Positions 35,001 through 41,774 of a DNA stretch of 64,000 nt are shown piece after piece. The translations under genes were made by a program, and so were the position numbers. The notes below the pieces were generated by a model, which was given only the letters and a program-made list of their open reading frames with translations, ran no database searches and was not told the DNA's origin. Where the stretch lies: the NCBI GenBank assembly GCA_028279515.1, contig JANQNQ010000011.1, forward strand, positions 186,001 to 250,000, given 5' to 3'. The stretch comes from Flavobacteriaceae bacterium. Its GTDB lineage: Bacteria > Bacteroidota > Bacteroidia > Flavobacteriales > Flavobacteriaceae. The stretch's first letter is position 1, and the number at the start of each line of letters is the position of its first letter.

Positions 35001-35412
35001 CGTCACAATCGGTATGTCAAATATTACGTCCGTTGTAGATCTTTCTGACGCTAACAACGACGGAAGCTTCGGAAGCAATGCTCTGACCACTGCAGGAATG
35101 CCTTCAAACGTATTAGGAATGTGGGCCGGAGATGCCAACAATGACGGCGAGTTGATTTTCTTAAACACGGGAGCCGAATCTGTTGAGGTTAAGCAACGTG
35201 TATTGGATGTCTCAGCCGTTGAGAGTCCGTTTGGAGCTTCAGTATTTTATAAACCACAAGGGTATTATGACGAAGATGTAAATATGGACGGCGAGGTCGT
35301 TTTCTTAAATGCAGGAAACGAGCTACTGTATATCAAAGACAACATCTTGGCACATCCTGAGAACCAAGTGTTCAACTCGGTGTTCTACAAGATCGTACAA
35401 CAGTTACCATAG
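32095..35412 (+). CDS. secreted multidomain protein: fibrinogen-like, HYR/Ig-like, nidogen-like and C-terminal hemagglutinin-like module
   Basis: 1,105 aa with signal peptide MKRTLLYAMMILFSCVVVQAQ. Residues about 40-250 resemble a fibrinogen-type domain ('GVPSGTYYFNFNG', 'DTDGGGWLMV'). About 255-505 are three HYR/Ig-like repeats with 'TDNCG' and 'DFTCADVG' motifs, followed by one more Ig-like unit. About 600-770 look nidogen-like ('GFEFGFYGNIYSDFYISSNG', 'IAFDWDDLSPEDGG'). The last ~257 residues match the C-terminus of the protein at 25668 ('KVFLQGAALNPN', 'MRDDLRAAG', 'GDANNDGELIFLNTG', ending 'FNSVFYKIVQQLP'). It is likely an extracellular adhesin/lectin-like protein, second gene of the second cassette. 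Confidence 0.8.
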   Translation: MKRTLLYAMMILFSCVVVQAQCGPGEDTEAPVFGNAGDGTMSNPFKNLLASTVGGVPSGTYYFNFNGSTFQGVLDNDTDGGGWLMVLNYVHLAGDNTDLTIRNTDLPLLGSSTLGDNEAGTANWGHMGNALAAAIDFEEVRFYGVTTGHSRVIDFKTSFSNVLNYLKTGLGSFGGIAVPSNFTTLPGHTANIPGVAFNTFASQGDQALTEFPFWRGGQFHWGIRGLGNRWEVDDFAVNTQSTIHRVWVRGDLSPAATTSLDVTLDNTGNITVNPADFGLTATDNCSTPNLSLSQTDFDCTHIGNNAVQLTATDDEGNSSVLNATIVVSDSAPVINVPPPSPFIEIALDSNGEATVDLTALNTTVTDDCGIMSTTISQTDFTCADVGFRPITITATDVNGNTTQNAVFVNVVDNEPPVIQCVAPFSVELDATGSVSILPDDILDSATDNCGISGLSLDKSTFTCADIGDNLVTLTVTDRGGNDVTCTTTITVTIPSCPGNLTLEAETNACGVTYNYPCASNITAGPPSGTFLNVGSTTTFTYDTLDNTGATVACSYDVTVVDTQGPIFNTQDITLDLAVDATTSIMAIDLLGPDPLASDYTIDQTGTLDRIDISSTGTSITLEDDQVSTALPIGFEFGFYGNIYSDFYISSNGFITFTANGDDGCCDGQFLPNSSSPNNLIAFDWDDLSPEDGGTIRFETIGTAPNRILIVDFDNVAHADDSELGSTTQVKLFETTNRIEIHATSIDDLGYDKTQGLENIDGTAAIVVPGRNAAQWSVTNDVVAFTPVQGILDGCGVASLVASQTDFNCNNLGSQTITLTAIDNNGNMVQKNATVTIEDTNSYCSLIRTTPKVFLQGAALNPNMGAETLMRDDLRAAGHLPTISPYDVMDVAPSTVFDVTGPDAIVDWVWIELRDASDNTTIVKSRSALLQRDGDVVDHLDGVTPISFDQVAGDYYIAITHRNHLSVMTGVTIGMSNITSVVDLSDANNDGSFGSNALTTAGMPSNVLGMWAGDANNDGELIFLNTGAESVEVKQRVLDVSAVESPFGASVFYKPQGYYDEDVNMDGEVVFLNAGNELLYIKDNILAHPENQVFNSVFYKIVQQLP

Positions 35413-35432
35413 TAGTTTTTTTATGTAGAATG

Positions 35433-35508
35433 TCTATCAAGAAGAGGTGATAGACGCTGTAACTCCCGCGGTCAAAGGATTGGATTCAATGGTCAGCGGG
35501 AGTCTTGT
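35433..35508 (+). terminator. terminator hairpins of second cassette
   Basis: Two hairpins lie here: TCTATCA/TGATAGA (35433-35454), then ACTCCCGC/GCGGGAGT (35462-35503) followed by CTTGTTT. They parallel 29642-29728 after the first cassette, evidence that the duplication included the 3' region. Confidence 0.7.
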
Positions 35509-35700
35509 TTCAATGAATCAATGATAGAATGCCTTAATGATTGAATGTTTTTTCAATGTAACAATGACGAGTAAATGGCGGAGAGCGACAAGCAATGAGA
35601 AAATAAAACCAGAAGCCAGAAACAAAAGAAACCCCCTGCGTAAGAGTAGCATTCCCCCTTTGGGGGTTAGGGGGCTATTCCGTTTCTTTGTAATGCATAA

Positions 35701-38616
35701 ATGAAAGAAGTTCGTTACATAGTGATCCTGTTAAGCTTAGGCATATCCATGCTACAAGCGCAGACTTCGGTCAACCCAGAGTGGCTGGGAATAGAGGATG
35801 GGTTGTCGCAAGGCTCAGCAGCTTGTATCACCTATGGCGCGGATGGGTTTCTTTGGGTCGGTACTAAAAATGGACTTAGCCGTTACGATGGAGAGCATAT
35901 TGAGGTATATACACATGACCCAGATGATCCCTACAGCCTAAGTGATGACAGTGTGCTGTCGTTGCATGAGGATGACGGATTTGTCATGGTGGGCACCCAA
36001 CGAGGTGTTAATCTATATCACAGCGCTTCCAAACGATTTTATCCCATTCTCTTAGAGCCAGAAGGTGCTACCCAACCAGGAATCTCAGAACTGGTACGGG
36101 ATACAAAGGGTAATTATTGGGTGCCAACCTTTGAAGGTAATGCCCTTTATAAGATCACTTTACCGCGAGGATTTCGAGCACAATTAGAAACCTTATCCGA
36201 ATCGATGGAAGGCATTTTGGTTACGAAACTTCCTGTGCAAGTACTGCCGGTCTTTACGTGTATGTATGGTGAAAAGCTACTTACTACCATTCCGAAAGAA
36301 AAGGAAGGGATAACTATAAGAGTATTGGCCACAGTCGATACAGATACGGGGAATGTATCAGAATTGAACGCAGACATTTTGAACATGCATGCATTGCGTT
36401 CTAAGTACATAGTGTTCAAAGACATGATCGTGGTGTCCTATTGGGGGGCAAATATCTTTTATGTACTTACTTCAGAAGGAATCAAGAGCATAGAGACAGA
36501 CTTTACCGTAAAGATCATTTCGTTACTAAAGGACAGCGGCAAACTGCTGGTGGACACCAATGATGGATACTACATTTTTGAAGAAAATATCTTACACAAA
36601 GAAAAGGTTTCTAAAGAAGAAGCCCTAGCCGTTGTAAAGAATACTAGAACCTTTCATAATGATGCAACCGTAGATAGGTCTGGAATCAATTGGATAGCAA
36701 CAGCAGGATATGGCGTGATGAAGATCAGCCCTAGGCAACTAAATATAGAGACACATTTCGCAGGGAAGTCCGTTTATGCAAAACCTTTTATTTCGAAGAA
36801 AGGAACCGTTTATTTTGACAATCCGACAACACATGAACCCCTTTTCATACCGGCCGATCAAACAGAAATAGATCAGATTAGTACAGTCAGAGAAGGATAT
36901 AGCAATGTCATGTTTGTACAAGATCGAAATGATACGATTTGGGGACTTTTTTGGAAAGCAGGCGTTTTGAGTATGGCGAGGATAGCAGGGGGAACACTTA
37001 AGGATCAGCAAGCAGTGGCTATGACGCATAATTTAGACAGTCCACTTTTAACCTATGACGAAAAAACTCATGAATTGCTTATTGTAGAAGAAGCAGACTT
37101 GTACGTGTACGATATTGACCAAAAGGAACTCAAGAAACACAGTTTTTTAAAGGACATAGGAGAGATTCCCAATCGATTTGATGTAAAAAAAACAACCAAT
37201 GGACACTATTGGATAGGAACAAGTTATGGCCTTGTTCAAGGCATTCCGACTGAAGATGGAGAAATCAATTTTAAGGCTTGGAACAGCTCAAACGGTTTCC
37301 GTAATGATCAAGTGGCCACCTTGTGGCAGGATACCGAAGATGAACACGTACTATGGGTTGGCACCAAAGGAGGGGGCGTGCACCGAATGGATATAGTAAG
37401 AGAAACCATCGAGTACTTGAACACACAAAACGGATTGCCAAACGATGTGATCTATGGTATTTTAGAAGATGATTTAGGAAAGCTATGGATGAGCTCTAAT
37501 CACGGAATCATTAGCTATGAAAAAACAACCCAGGAAATTCGAAACTTCACCAAGGCAGATGGCTTGCAAAATGATGAATTCAACACCTTCGCATATGCCC
37601 AGTTTTCTGATGGAAGAATGGCATTTGGAGGGATTGACGGACTTAATATTTTTGATCCGAAGGACTTCGATAAAAATAATAATCTTCCCAGAGTCATAAT
37701 CACCGATCTAGAAGTAGATAATGAATATATTGACCAGAATCATCCATCAGGCCTGGTTTCAAGGGCTGTTGATCATACCAAGCAGTTAACGCTTCCATAT
37801 GCAAAAAACAACGTAACCCTTACCTTTTCGGCCCTCGAATTTACAGCCCCTAGTAAAAACAGATTCACCTATTTTTTAGAAGGAGCCGAAGAAGCTTGGA
37901 GTCATACAACTTCTGACAACAAGGCCAATTACCTGAACATGTCACCAGGTAAATATACTTTTAAGATAAAAGCAGCCAATGGCGATGGGGTATGGAGTGA
38001 AGAAGTAACGGCCCTTGAGATACGAATACTTCCGCCATGGTATCGTACAAACGTTGCTTATATAAGTTATCTGTTGATAGCTGGCTTTTTGCTGTGGCGT
38101 TGGATGGCTTATAGAGAAGAAAAAATAAAAAAGAAGGAACTGATAGAGCGTTCTCGTCTAGAGAATGAACTATTACGGGTAGAGATCTCTCATAAGCAAA
38201 AGGACTTGGCCGACTTTGCCGCCGCCATTTCTGAGAACAAAAAGTGGGGAACATATCTTCTAGACAGCATTGATAAAATTCGAAACACTAGAGGAAGAAC
38301 CAAAGGAAAATACTTTGACCAATTGGAAGAAGATATTAAGAATAAGACCTTCATCGAAAGTAACAAAGTCGATTTTCAAGACCGTATCGATTTGCTCAAC
38401 AATCAATTTTACGAGACTGTATTGAAACAATATCCAAAACTTTCAAAGACAGACCTGCGACTTTGCACGTTAATTCGTTTGGACTTCACAACAAACGACA
38501 TTGCTTTGATGCAAAATATTACCACAGATTCGGTATACAAAAGCCGTAAAAGGCTGCGTAAAAAACTTCAGATCAGTCCAGGTGTTGATTTAGATGTGTT
38601 CTTAAAGCAACTTTAA
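35701..38616 (+). CDS. propeller/Y_Y_Y one-component membrane regulator with LuxR-type HTH
   Basis: 971 aa with signal peptide MKEVRYIVILLSLGISMLQAQ. About residues 25-680 form a two-component-regulator-type beta-propeller ('GLSQGSAACITYGADGFLWVGTKNGLSRYDG', 'IYGILEDDLGKLWMSSNHGI'), 690-770 a Y_Y_Y domain ('YFLEGAEEAWSHTTSDNKANYLNMSPGKYTFKIKA'-like), and about 778-798 one TM helix. A charged coiled coil follows, and at 905-965 a LuxR/GerE-like HTH ('KTDLRLCTLIRLDFTTNDIALM', 'SVYKSRKRLRKKL'). There is no histidine kinase or receiver, so the periplasmic sensor would act directly on DNA from the membrane. The target is unknown; the upstream surface cassettes are candidates. Confidence 0.87.
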   Translation: MKEVRYIVILLSLGISMLQAQTSVNPEWLGIEDGLSQGSAACITYGADGFLWVGTKNGLSRYDGEHIEVYTHDPDDPYSLSDDSVLSLHEDDGFVMVGTQRGVNLYHSASKRFYPILLEPEGATQPGISELVRDTKGNYWVPTFEGNALYKITLPRGFRAQLETLSESMEGILVTKLPVQVLPVFTCMYGEKLLTTIPKEKEGITIRVLATVDTDTGNVSELNADILNMHALRSKYIVFKDMIVVSYWGANIFYVLTSEGIKSIETDFTVKIISLLKDSGKLLVDTNDGYYIFEENILHKEKVSKEEALAVVKNTRTFHNDATVDRSGINWIATAGYGVMKISPRQLNIETHFAGKSVYAKPFISKKGTVYFDNPTTHEPLFIPADQTEIDQISTVREGYSNVMFVQDRNDTIWGLFWKAGVLSMARIAGGTLKDQQAVAMTHNLDSPLLTYDEKTHELLIVEEADLYVYDIDQKELKKHSFLKDIGEIPNRFDVKKTTNGHYWIGTSYGLVQGIPTEDGEINFKAWNSSNGFRNDQVATLWQDTEDEHVLWVGTKGGGVHRMDIVRETIEYLNTQNGLPNDVIYGILEDDLGKLWMSSNHGIISYEKTTQEIRNFTKADGLQNDEFNTFAYAQFSDGRMAFGGIDGLNIFDPKDFDKNNNLPRVIITDLEVDNEYIDQNHPSGLVSRAVDHTKQLTLPYAKNNVTLTFSALEFTAPSKNRFTYFLEGAEEAWSHTTSDNKANYLNMSPGKYTFKIKAANGDGVWSEEVTALEIRILPPWYRTNVAYISYLLIAGFLLWRWMAYREEKIKKKELIERSRLENELLRVEISHKQKDLADFAAAISENKKWGTYLLDSIDKIRNTRGRTKGKYFDQLEEDIKNKTFIESNKVDFQDRIDLLNNQFYETVLKQYPKLSKTDLRLCTLIRLDFTTNDIALMQNITTDSVYKSRKRLRKKLQISPGVDLDVFLKQL

Positions 38617-38700
38617 AATACATACTTAAAACACTGTATATCAATCATTTGGTAGCTTAACAGCATTGTTGTGTCCCTATTTTGTCCCCATAGAATCCCA

Positions 38701-38730
38701 TTGCTTTTCTATTGCTTCCCATTACATTTG
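38701..38730 (+). promoter_or_regulatory. promoter of the small HTH gene
   Basis: TTG (38701-38703), 19 bases, TACATTTG (38723-38730): a textbook Bacteroidota promoter. It places transcription start near 38737 and therefore rules out the in-frame TTG at 38712 as start codon. Confidence 0.7.
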
Positions 38731-38780
38731 ACCCGAATCCAAGTCATGGTTCAGAAATTAAATTTCGACCTGTGACTTTT

Positions 38781-39131
38781 ATGAAAACCAAACCCTCTAA
38801 ATATCATATTGTAATGCTAAGCAATGACCCCTTTTACATTCAAAACTTATCCACTTCCAAGATCCTCACCAAAGAAGATTGGTATGATTTCAAAGAAAAA
38901 TTTAGCAATGTATACCCTTTGTTCTTTTGGAACATAAAGGAAAAAGGATTTCAACTTACCAAGTCGGAACAACGTCTTGTAGCACTTGAGAAATTGGGTA
39001 TGGACTCTACCGAGATCGCCAAAATGCTCGGAATATCTTCTGGCAGTGTGATCGTGAGTCGTTATCGTCTTCGCAAAAAAATGAACGCACCCAACGACGT
39101 CCCAATCGTCGAATACCTAGAGGCTTCCTAG
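38781..39131 (+). CDS. small LuxR-like HTH protein
   Basis: Start ATG 38781 (MKTKPSKYHIVMLSND) gives 116 aa and lies downstream of the promoter at 38701-38730. The C-terminal half is a winged or LuxR-type HTH: 'FQLTKSEQRLVALEKLGMDSTEIAKMLGISSGSVIVSRYRLRKKM'. That segment is clearly related to the HTH at the end of the preceding 971-aa regulator ('SRYRLRKKM' against 'SRKRLRKKL'). The N-terminal ~55 residues are unrecognised, with aromatic residues ('NVYPLFFWNIKE'). There is no receiver domain or TM. It may be a stand-alone competitor or partner of the neighbouring membrane regulator; that is inference. Confidence 0.8.
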   Translation: MKTKPSKYHIVMLSNDPFYIQNLSTSKILTKEDWYDFKEKFSNVYPLFFWNIKEKGFQLTKSEQRLVALEKLGMDSTEIAKMLGISSGSVIVSRYRLRKKMNAPNDVPIVEYLEAS

Positions 39132-39190
39132 GTGGGTAGCTTGTAAATAATCACTTCAAAAGTCTGTAATAAAGGTTGTTTAAAAACTTT

Positions 39191-39276
39191 ATTTAAAATT
39201 AATCTAAATAAAATTTGATTAGTTCGGCAGAGCCTATATATTTGCATTCGAATTATTATTTAGAATTAATTTAAAT
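39191..39276 (+). promoter_or_regulatory. promoter with two flanking palindromic boxes (candidate iron operator) for the DUF4856-imelysin operon
   Basis: TTG (39215-39217), 19 bases, TATATTTG (39237-39244). Two copies of the palindrome ATTTARA-ATTAA-TYTAAAT lie at 39191-39209 and 39258-39276, one upstream of -33 and one just past the start of transcription. Given the imelysin and TonB genes, a Fur/DtxR-type iron repressor is a reasonable guess. Confidence 0.6.
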
Positions 39277-39295
39277 TAAAATAAACAACCATATC

Positions 39296-40498
39296 ATGAA
39301 AAAATTCGGTATTTCACTATTGGCATTCAGTGCACTATTTGTAAGCTCTTGTAGTAGTGATGACGACAATATCGGCGGAGGTACCAATGTAGTAGCTCCT
39401 GCAACCTACGAATTTGCTAGGGGAGGAAACACTACTGTTGACTTCAACGGACAAACAACAAGAATCCAAATGGCTGAAGAGTTGATCACAGCTATGAAGG
39501 ATGATTCTAGAACAGAAGCCCAATTAGATGGGATGTTCGCACACGAAGAAGGAAACAACGACTTCGCGAATGCAGATCTAAACGCTTCAGGGAAAAGTAT
39601 TAAAAGTAAAACGGCAGCTTCAGCTGATTTCTTTTCAGCAAACACTACAGATGCAAACGCTATTAAAGCGGACTTTGATGCGTGGATTGCCGACCAAGTG
39701 AACGAAGTATTCCCTAACTGGGCAACGGTAGCAACAGCGGGTAATGCAGGTCAACTGCAAGAAGCTGGAGGAGGATCTACACGTTACATTAACGGAAAAG
39801 GATTAGAGCTTAACCAGGCAGTGAACAAATCCTTGATCGGAGGATTGATGGCAGACCAAATGTTGAACAACTACCTCGGTACCAACGTACTTGACGCTGC
39901 AACGAACGTTGCTGACAACGATAACGATGTGCTGGCAGAAGGTAAAAACTACACCACGATGGAACATAAGTGGGATGAGGCGTACGGATACCTTTATGGT
40001 ACTGAGCTAGATCCTTCTACTCCTGTGTACAATGCAGATAGCTTCTTGAGCAAATATGTACAACGTGTAGAGAACGATACTGATTTTGCAGGTGTTGCGG
40101 CAGATATCTACAACGCATTCAAACTAGGAAGAGCAGCAATCGTTGCTAAAAACTATACTGTACGTGACCAACAGGCCGATATCATCAGAGAAAAAGTATC
40201 AATGGTAATCGCTGTTCGTGCCGTATACTACCTACAACAAGGAAAAGCCAACTTAGATACAGACAAGGCTAGTGCATTTCACGATCTTTCTGAAGGATTT
40301 GGATTCATCTATAGCTTACAATTTACACGTCAGCCAGGTACAACAACTCCATACTTCACAAAAACTGAGGTTGATGGTATGATCGACCAATTGATGACAG
40401 GAAATGGTTTCTGGGATGTTACCGGAACTACGTTGGATAGCATGTCTGAAACAATTGCTGCCAAATTCGGATTTACCGTAGCACAAGCCGGAAGCTAA
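39296..40498 (+). CDS. DUF4856 lipoprotein
   Basis: 400 aa with signal MKKFGISLLAFSALFVSSC and lipobox Cys19 followed by SSDDDN, the typical surface-export-like acidic signal of Bacteroidota lipoproteins. The body matches what I recall as DUF4856: 'MAEELITAMKDDSRTEAQLDGMF', 'GKGLELNQAVNKSLIGGLMADQMLNNYL', 'MEHKWDEAYGYLYG', 'GRAAIVAKNY'. Such proteins accompany imelysin-like lipoproteins in iron-related clusters and share a helical imelysin-like character ('HKWDEAYGY' resembles imelysin motifs). The role is probably surface binding in iron or heme uptake. It is first in an operon of four. Confidence 0.85.
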   Translation: MKKFGISLLAFSALFVSSCSSDDDNIGGGTNVVAPATYEFARGGNTTVDFNGQTTRIQMAEELITAMKDDSRTEAQLDGMFAHEEGNNDFANADLNASGKSIKSKTAASADFFSANTTDANAIKADFDAWIADQVNEVFPNWATVATAGNAGQLQEAGGGSTRYINGKGLELNQAVNKSLIGGLMADQMLNNYLGTNVLDAATNVADNDNDVLAEGKNYTTMEHKWDEAYGYLYGTELDPSTPVYNADSFLSKYVQRVENDTDFAGVAADIYNAFKLGRAAIVAKNYTVRDQQADIIREKVSMVIAVRAVYYLQQGKANLDTDKASAFHDLSEGFGFIYSLQFTRQPGTTTPYFTKTEVDGMIDQLMTGNGFWDVTGTTLDSMSETIAAKFGFTVAQAGS

Positions 40499-40513
40499 AA
40501 AATAGTTTGTTGA

Positions 40514-40544
40514 CAATAATCCCTAAAAACATTGGGGATTATTG
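40514..40544 (+). terminator. attenuator-like hairpin between DUF4856 and imelysin genes
   Basis: Stem CAATAATCCC / GGGATTATTG with a 10-11 base loop, then GCCGCTACTTTTTT. It probably reduces read-through. It overlaps the -33 region of the next promoter. Confidence 0.65.
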
Positions 40545-40590
40545 CCGCTACTTTTTTACATTTGCACGTTTATTTAGAATAAATAGAAAT
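40532..40590 (+). promoter_or_regulatory. internal promoter and degenerate palindromic box before the imelysin gene
   Basis: TTG (40532-40534), 22 bases, TACATTTG (40557-40564); then ATTTAGA-ATAAA-TAGAAAT (40572-40590), a weaker copy of the boxes at 39191 and 39258. Confidence 0.5.
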
Positions 40591-40593
40591 AAG

Positions 40594-41715
40594 ATGATTA
40601 AGAAGATTTCCGTTTTTTTCGTTCTGACAATGCTGATTGCATGTAGTAGTTCAGATGATGGAGGCTCGGGTGGCAATGGAGGCACCGACAATTTTGACCG
40701 TGCAGCGATGCTGACAAATTGGGCCGATAACATCATTATCCCTTCCTATCAATCACTACTGGGGAAGCTTAACACATTAAACACGGCTGCAGATACGTTT
40801 GCAACCACTGCTGATCAAACGAACCTTGATGCGTTGAGAGCTGCTTGGTTGGATGCATATCGTTCTTGGCAACATGTTGAAATGTTCAACATTGGTAGAG
40901 CAGAGCAAATAGGATATCATTTCTTTATGAATGTCTATCCTCTAAATACAACAGATGTAGAAAACAATATTACCAACGGTGGATACGACCTTACGCACGT
41001 CAATAACCAAGACGCACAGGGGTTCAACGCTATCGATTACCTTTTATACGGAGTTGCTGCTACCGACAATGATATCGTTGCCAAGTTTAGCTCAGATACA
41101 AATGCCGCAGCATACAGAACGTATTTGACTGATATCACTGGTCGTATGGTGTCTTTGACTGAAGAAGTACTGAACGACTGGAATGGGAGTTACAGAAGCA
41201 CTTTTGTAAGTAGTGACGGAAACACGGTAACGAGTAGTGTGAATAAGTTGGTGAACGACTTTATTTTCTACTATGAAAAAGGACTAAGGGCCAATAAGAT
41301 TGGAATCCCTGCAGGGGTATTTTCTGCCACATCGCTTCCTGATAGAGTGGAAGCTTTCTACAGAGAGGACGTTTCCAGAATTCTTGCCTTAGACGGTTTA
41401 GAAGCAGTACAGGATTTCTTTAATGGGAAACATTTTTCAAGTGCTACAACAGGTCAGAGCCTAAAGTCGTACTTGGATTATTTGAATACTATCAAGAACG
41501 GTGAAGACTTAAGTGGTCTCATCAACACACAGTTCAATGATGCGCGTGCCAAGATCCAAACGTTGGACGCCAATTTTGTAAATCAGATCAATACAGATAA
41601 TACACAAATGACCCAGGCGTATGATGAACTTCAACGCGCTGTGGTCTTGATAAAAGTAGATATGCTACAGGCCTTTAACATTTCTGTAGATTTTGTTGAT
41701 GCCGATGGCGATTAA
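40594..41715 (+). CDS. imelysin-family lipoprotein
   Basis: Start ATG 40594 gives MIKKISVFFVLTMLIACSSSDDGG with lipobox Cys17; the frame is open back to 40507 but crosses a promoter. The 373-aa product is an imelysin-like (peptidase M75/ICMP-type) helical protein: 'LRAAWLDAYRSWQHVEMFNIG', 'GFNAIDYLLYG', 'SLKSYLDYL'. In canonical imelysins the second motif reads HAIEFLLWG (HxxE); here it is NAID, so the putative metal ligand His is lost, as I recall for many Bacteroidota members. It is probably a surface iron/heme-associated binding protein rather than a peptidase. Confidence 0.88.
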   Translation: MIKKISVFFVLTMLIACSSSDDGGSGGNGGTDNFDRAAMLTNWADNIIIPSYQSLLGKLNTLNTAADTFATTADQTNLDALRAAWLDAYRSWQHVEMFNIGRAEQIGYHFFMNVYPLNTTDVENNITNGGYDLTHVNNQDAQGFNAIDYLLYGVAATDNDIVAKFSSDTNAAAYRTYLTDITGRMVSLTEEVLNDWNGSYRSTFVSSDGNTVTSSVNKLVNDFIFYYEKGLRANKIGIPAGVFSATSLPDRVEAFYREDVSRILALDGLEAVQDFFNGKHFSSATTGQSLKSYLDYLNTIKNGEDLSGLINTQFNDARAKIQTLDANFVNQINTDNTQMTQAYDELQRAVVLIKVDMLQAFNISVDFVDADGD

Positions 41716-41736
41716 CCTTTATACATACAACAGAAG

Positions 41737-41768
41737 AAGATTCTCATTCTTGAATGGGAATCTTTTTT
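41737..41768 (+). terminator. hairpin terminator after the imelysin gene
   Basis: Stem AAGATTCTCATT / AATGGGAATCTT (one G-T pair), loop CTTG, followed by a T-run (41763-41768). It covers ATG 41754 of the next frame, arguing that translation there starts at 41775. Confidence 0.75.
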
Positions 41769-41774
41769 GTTTAT

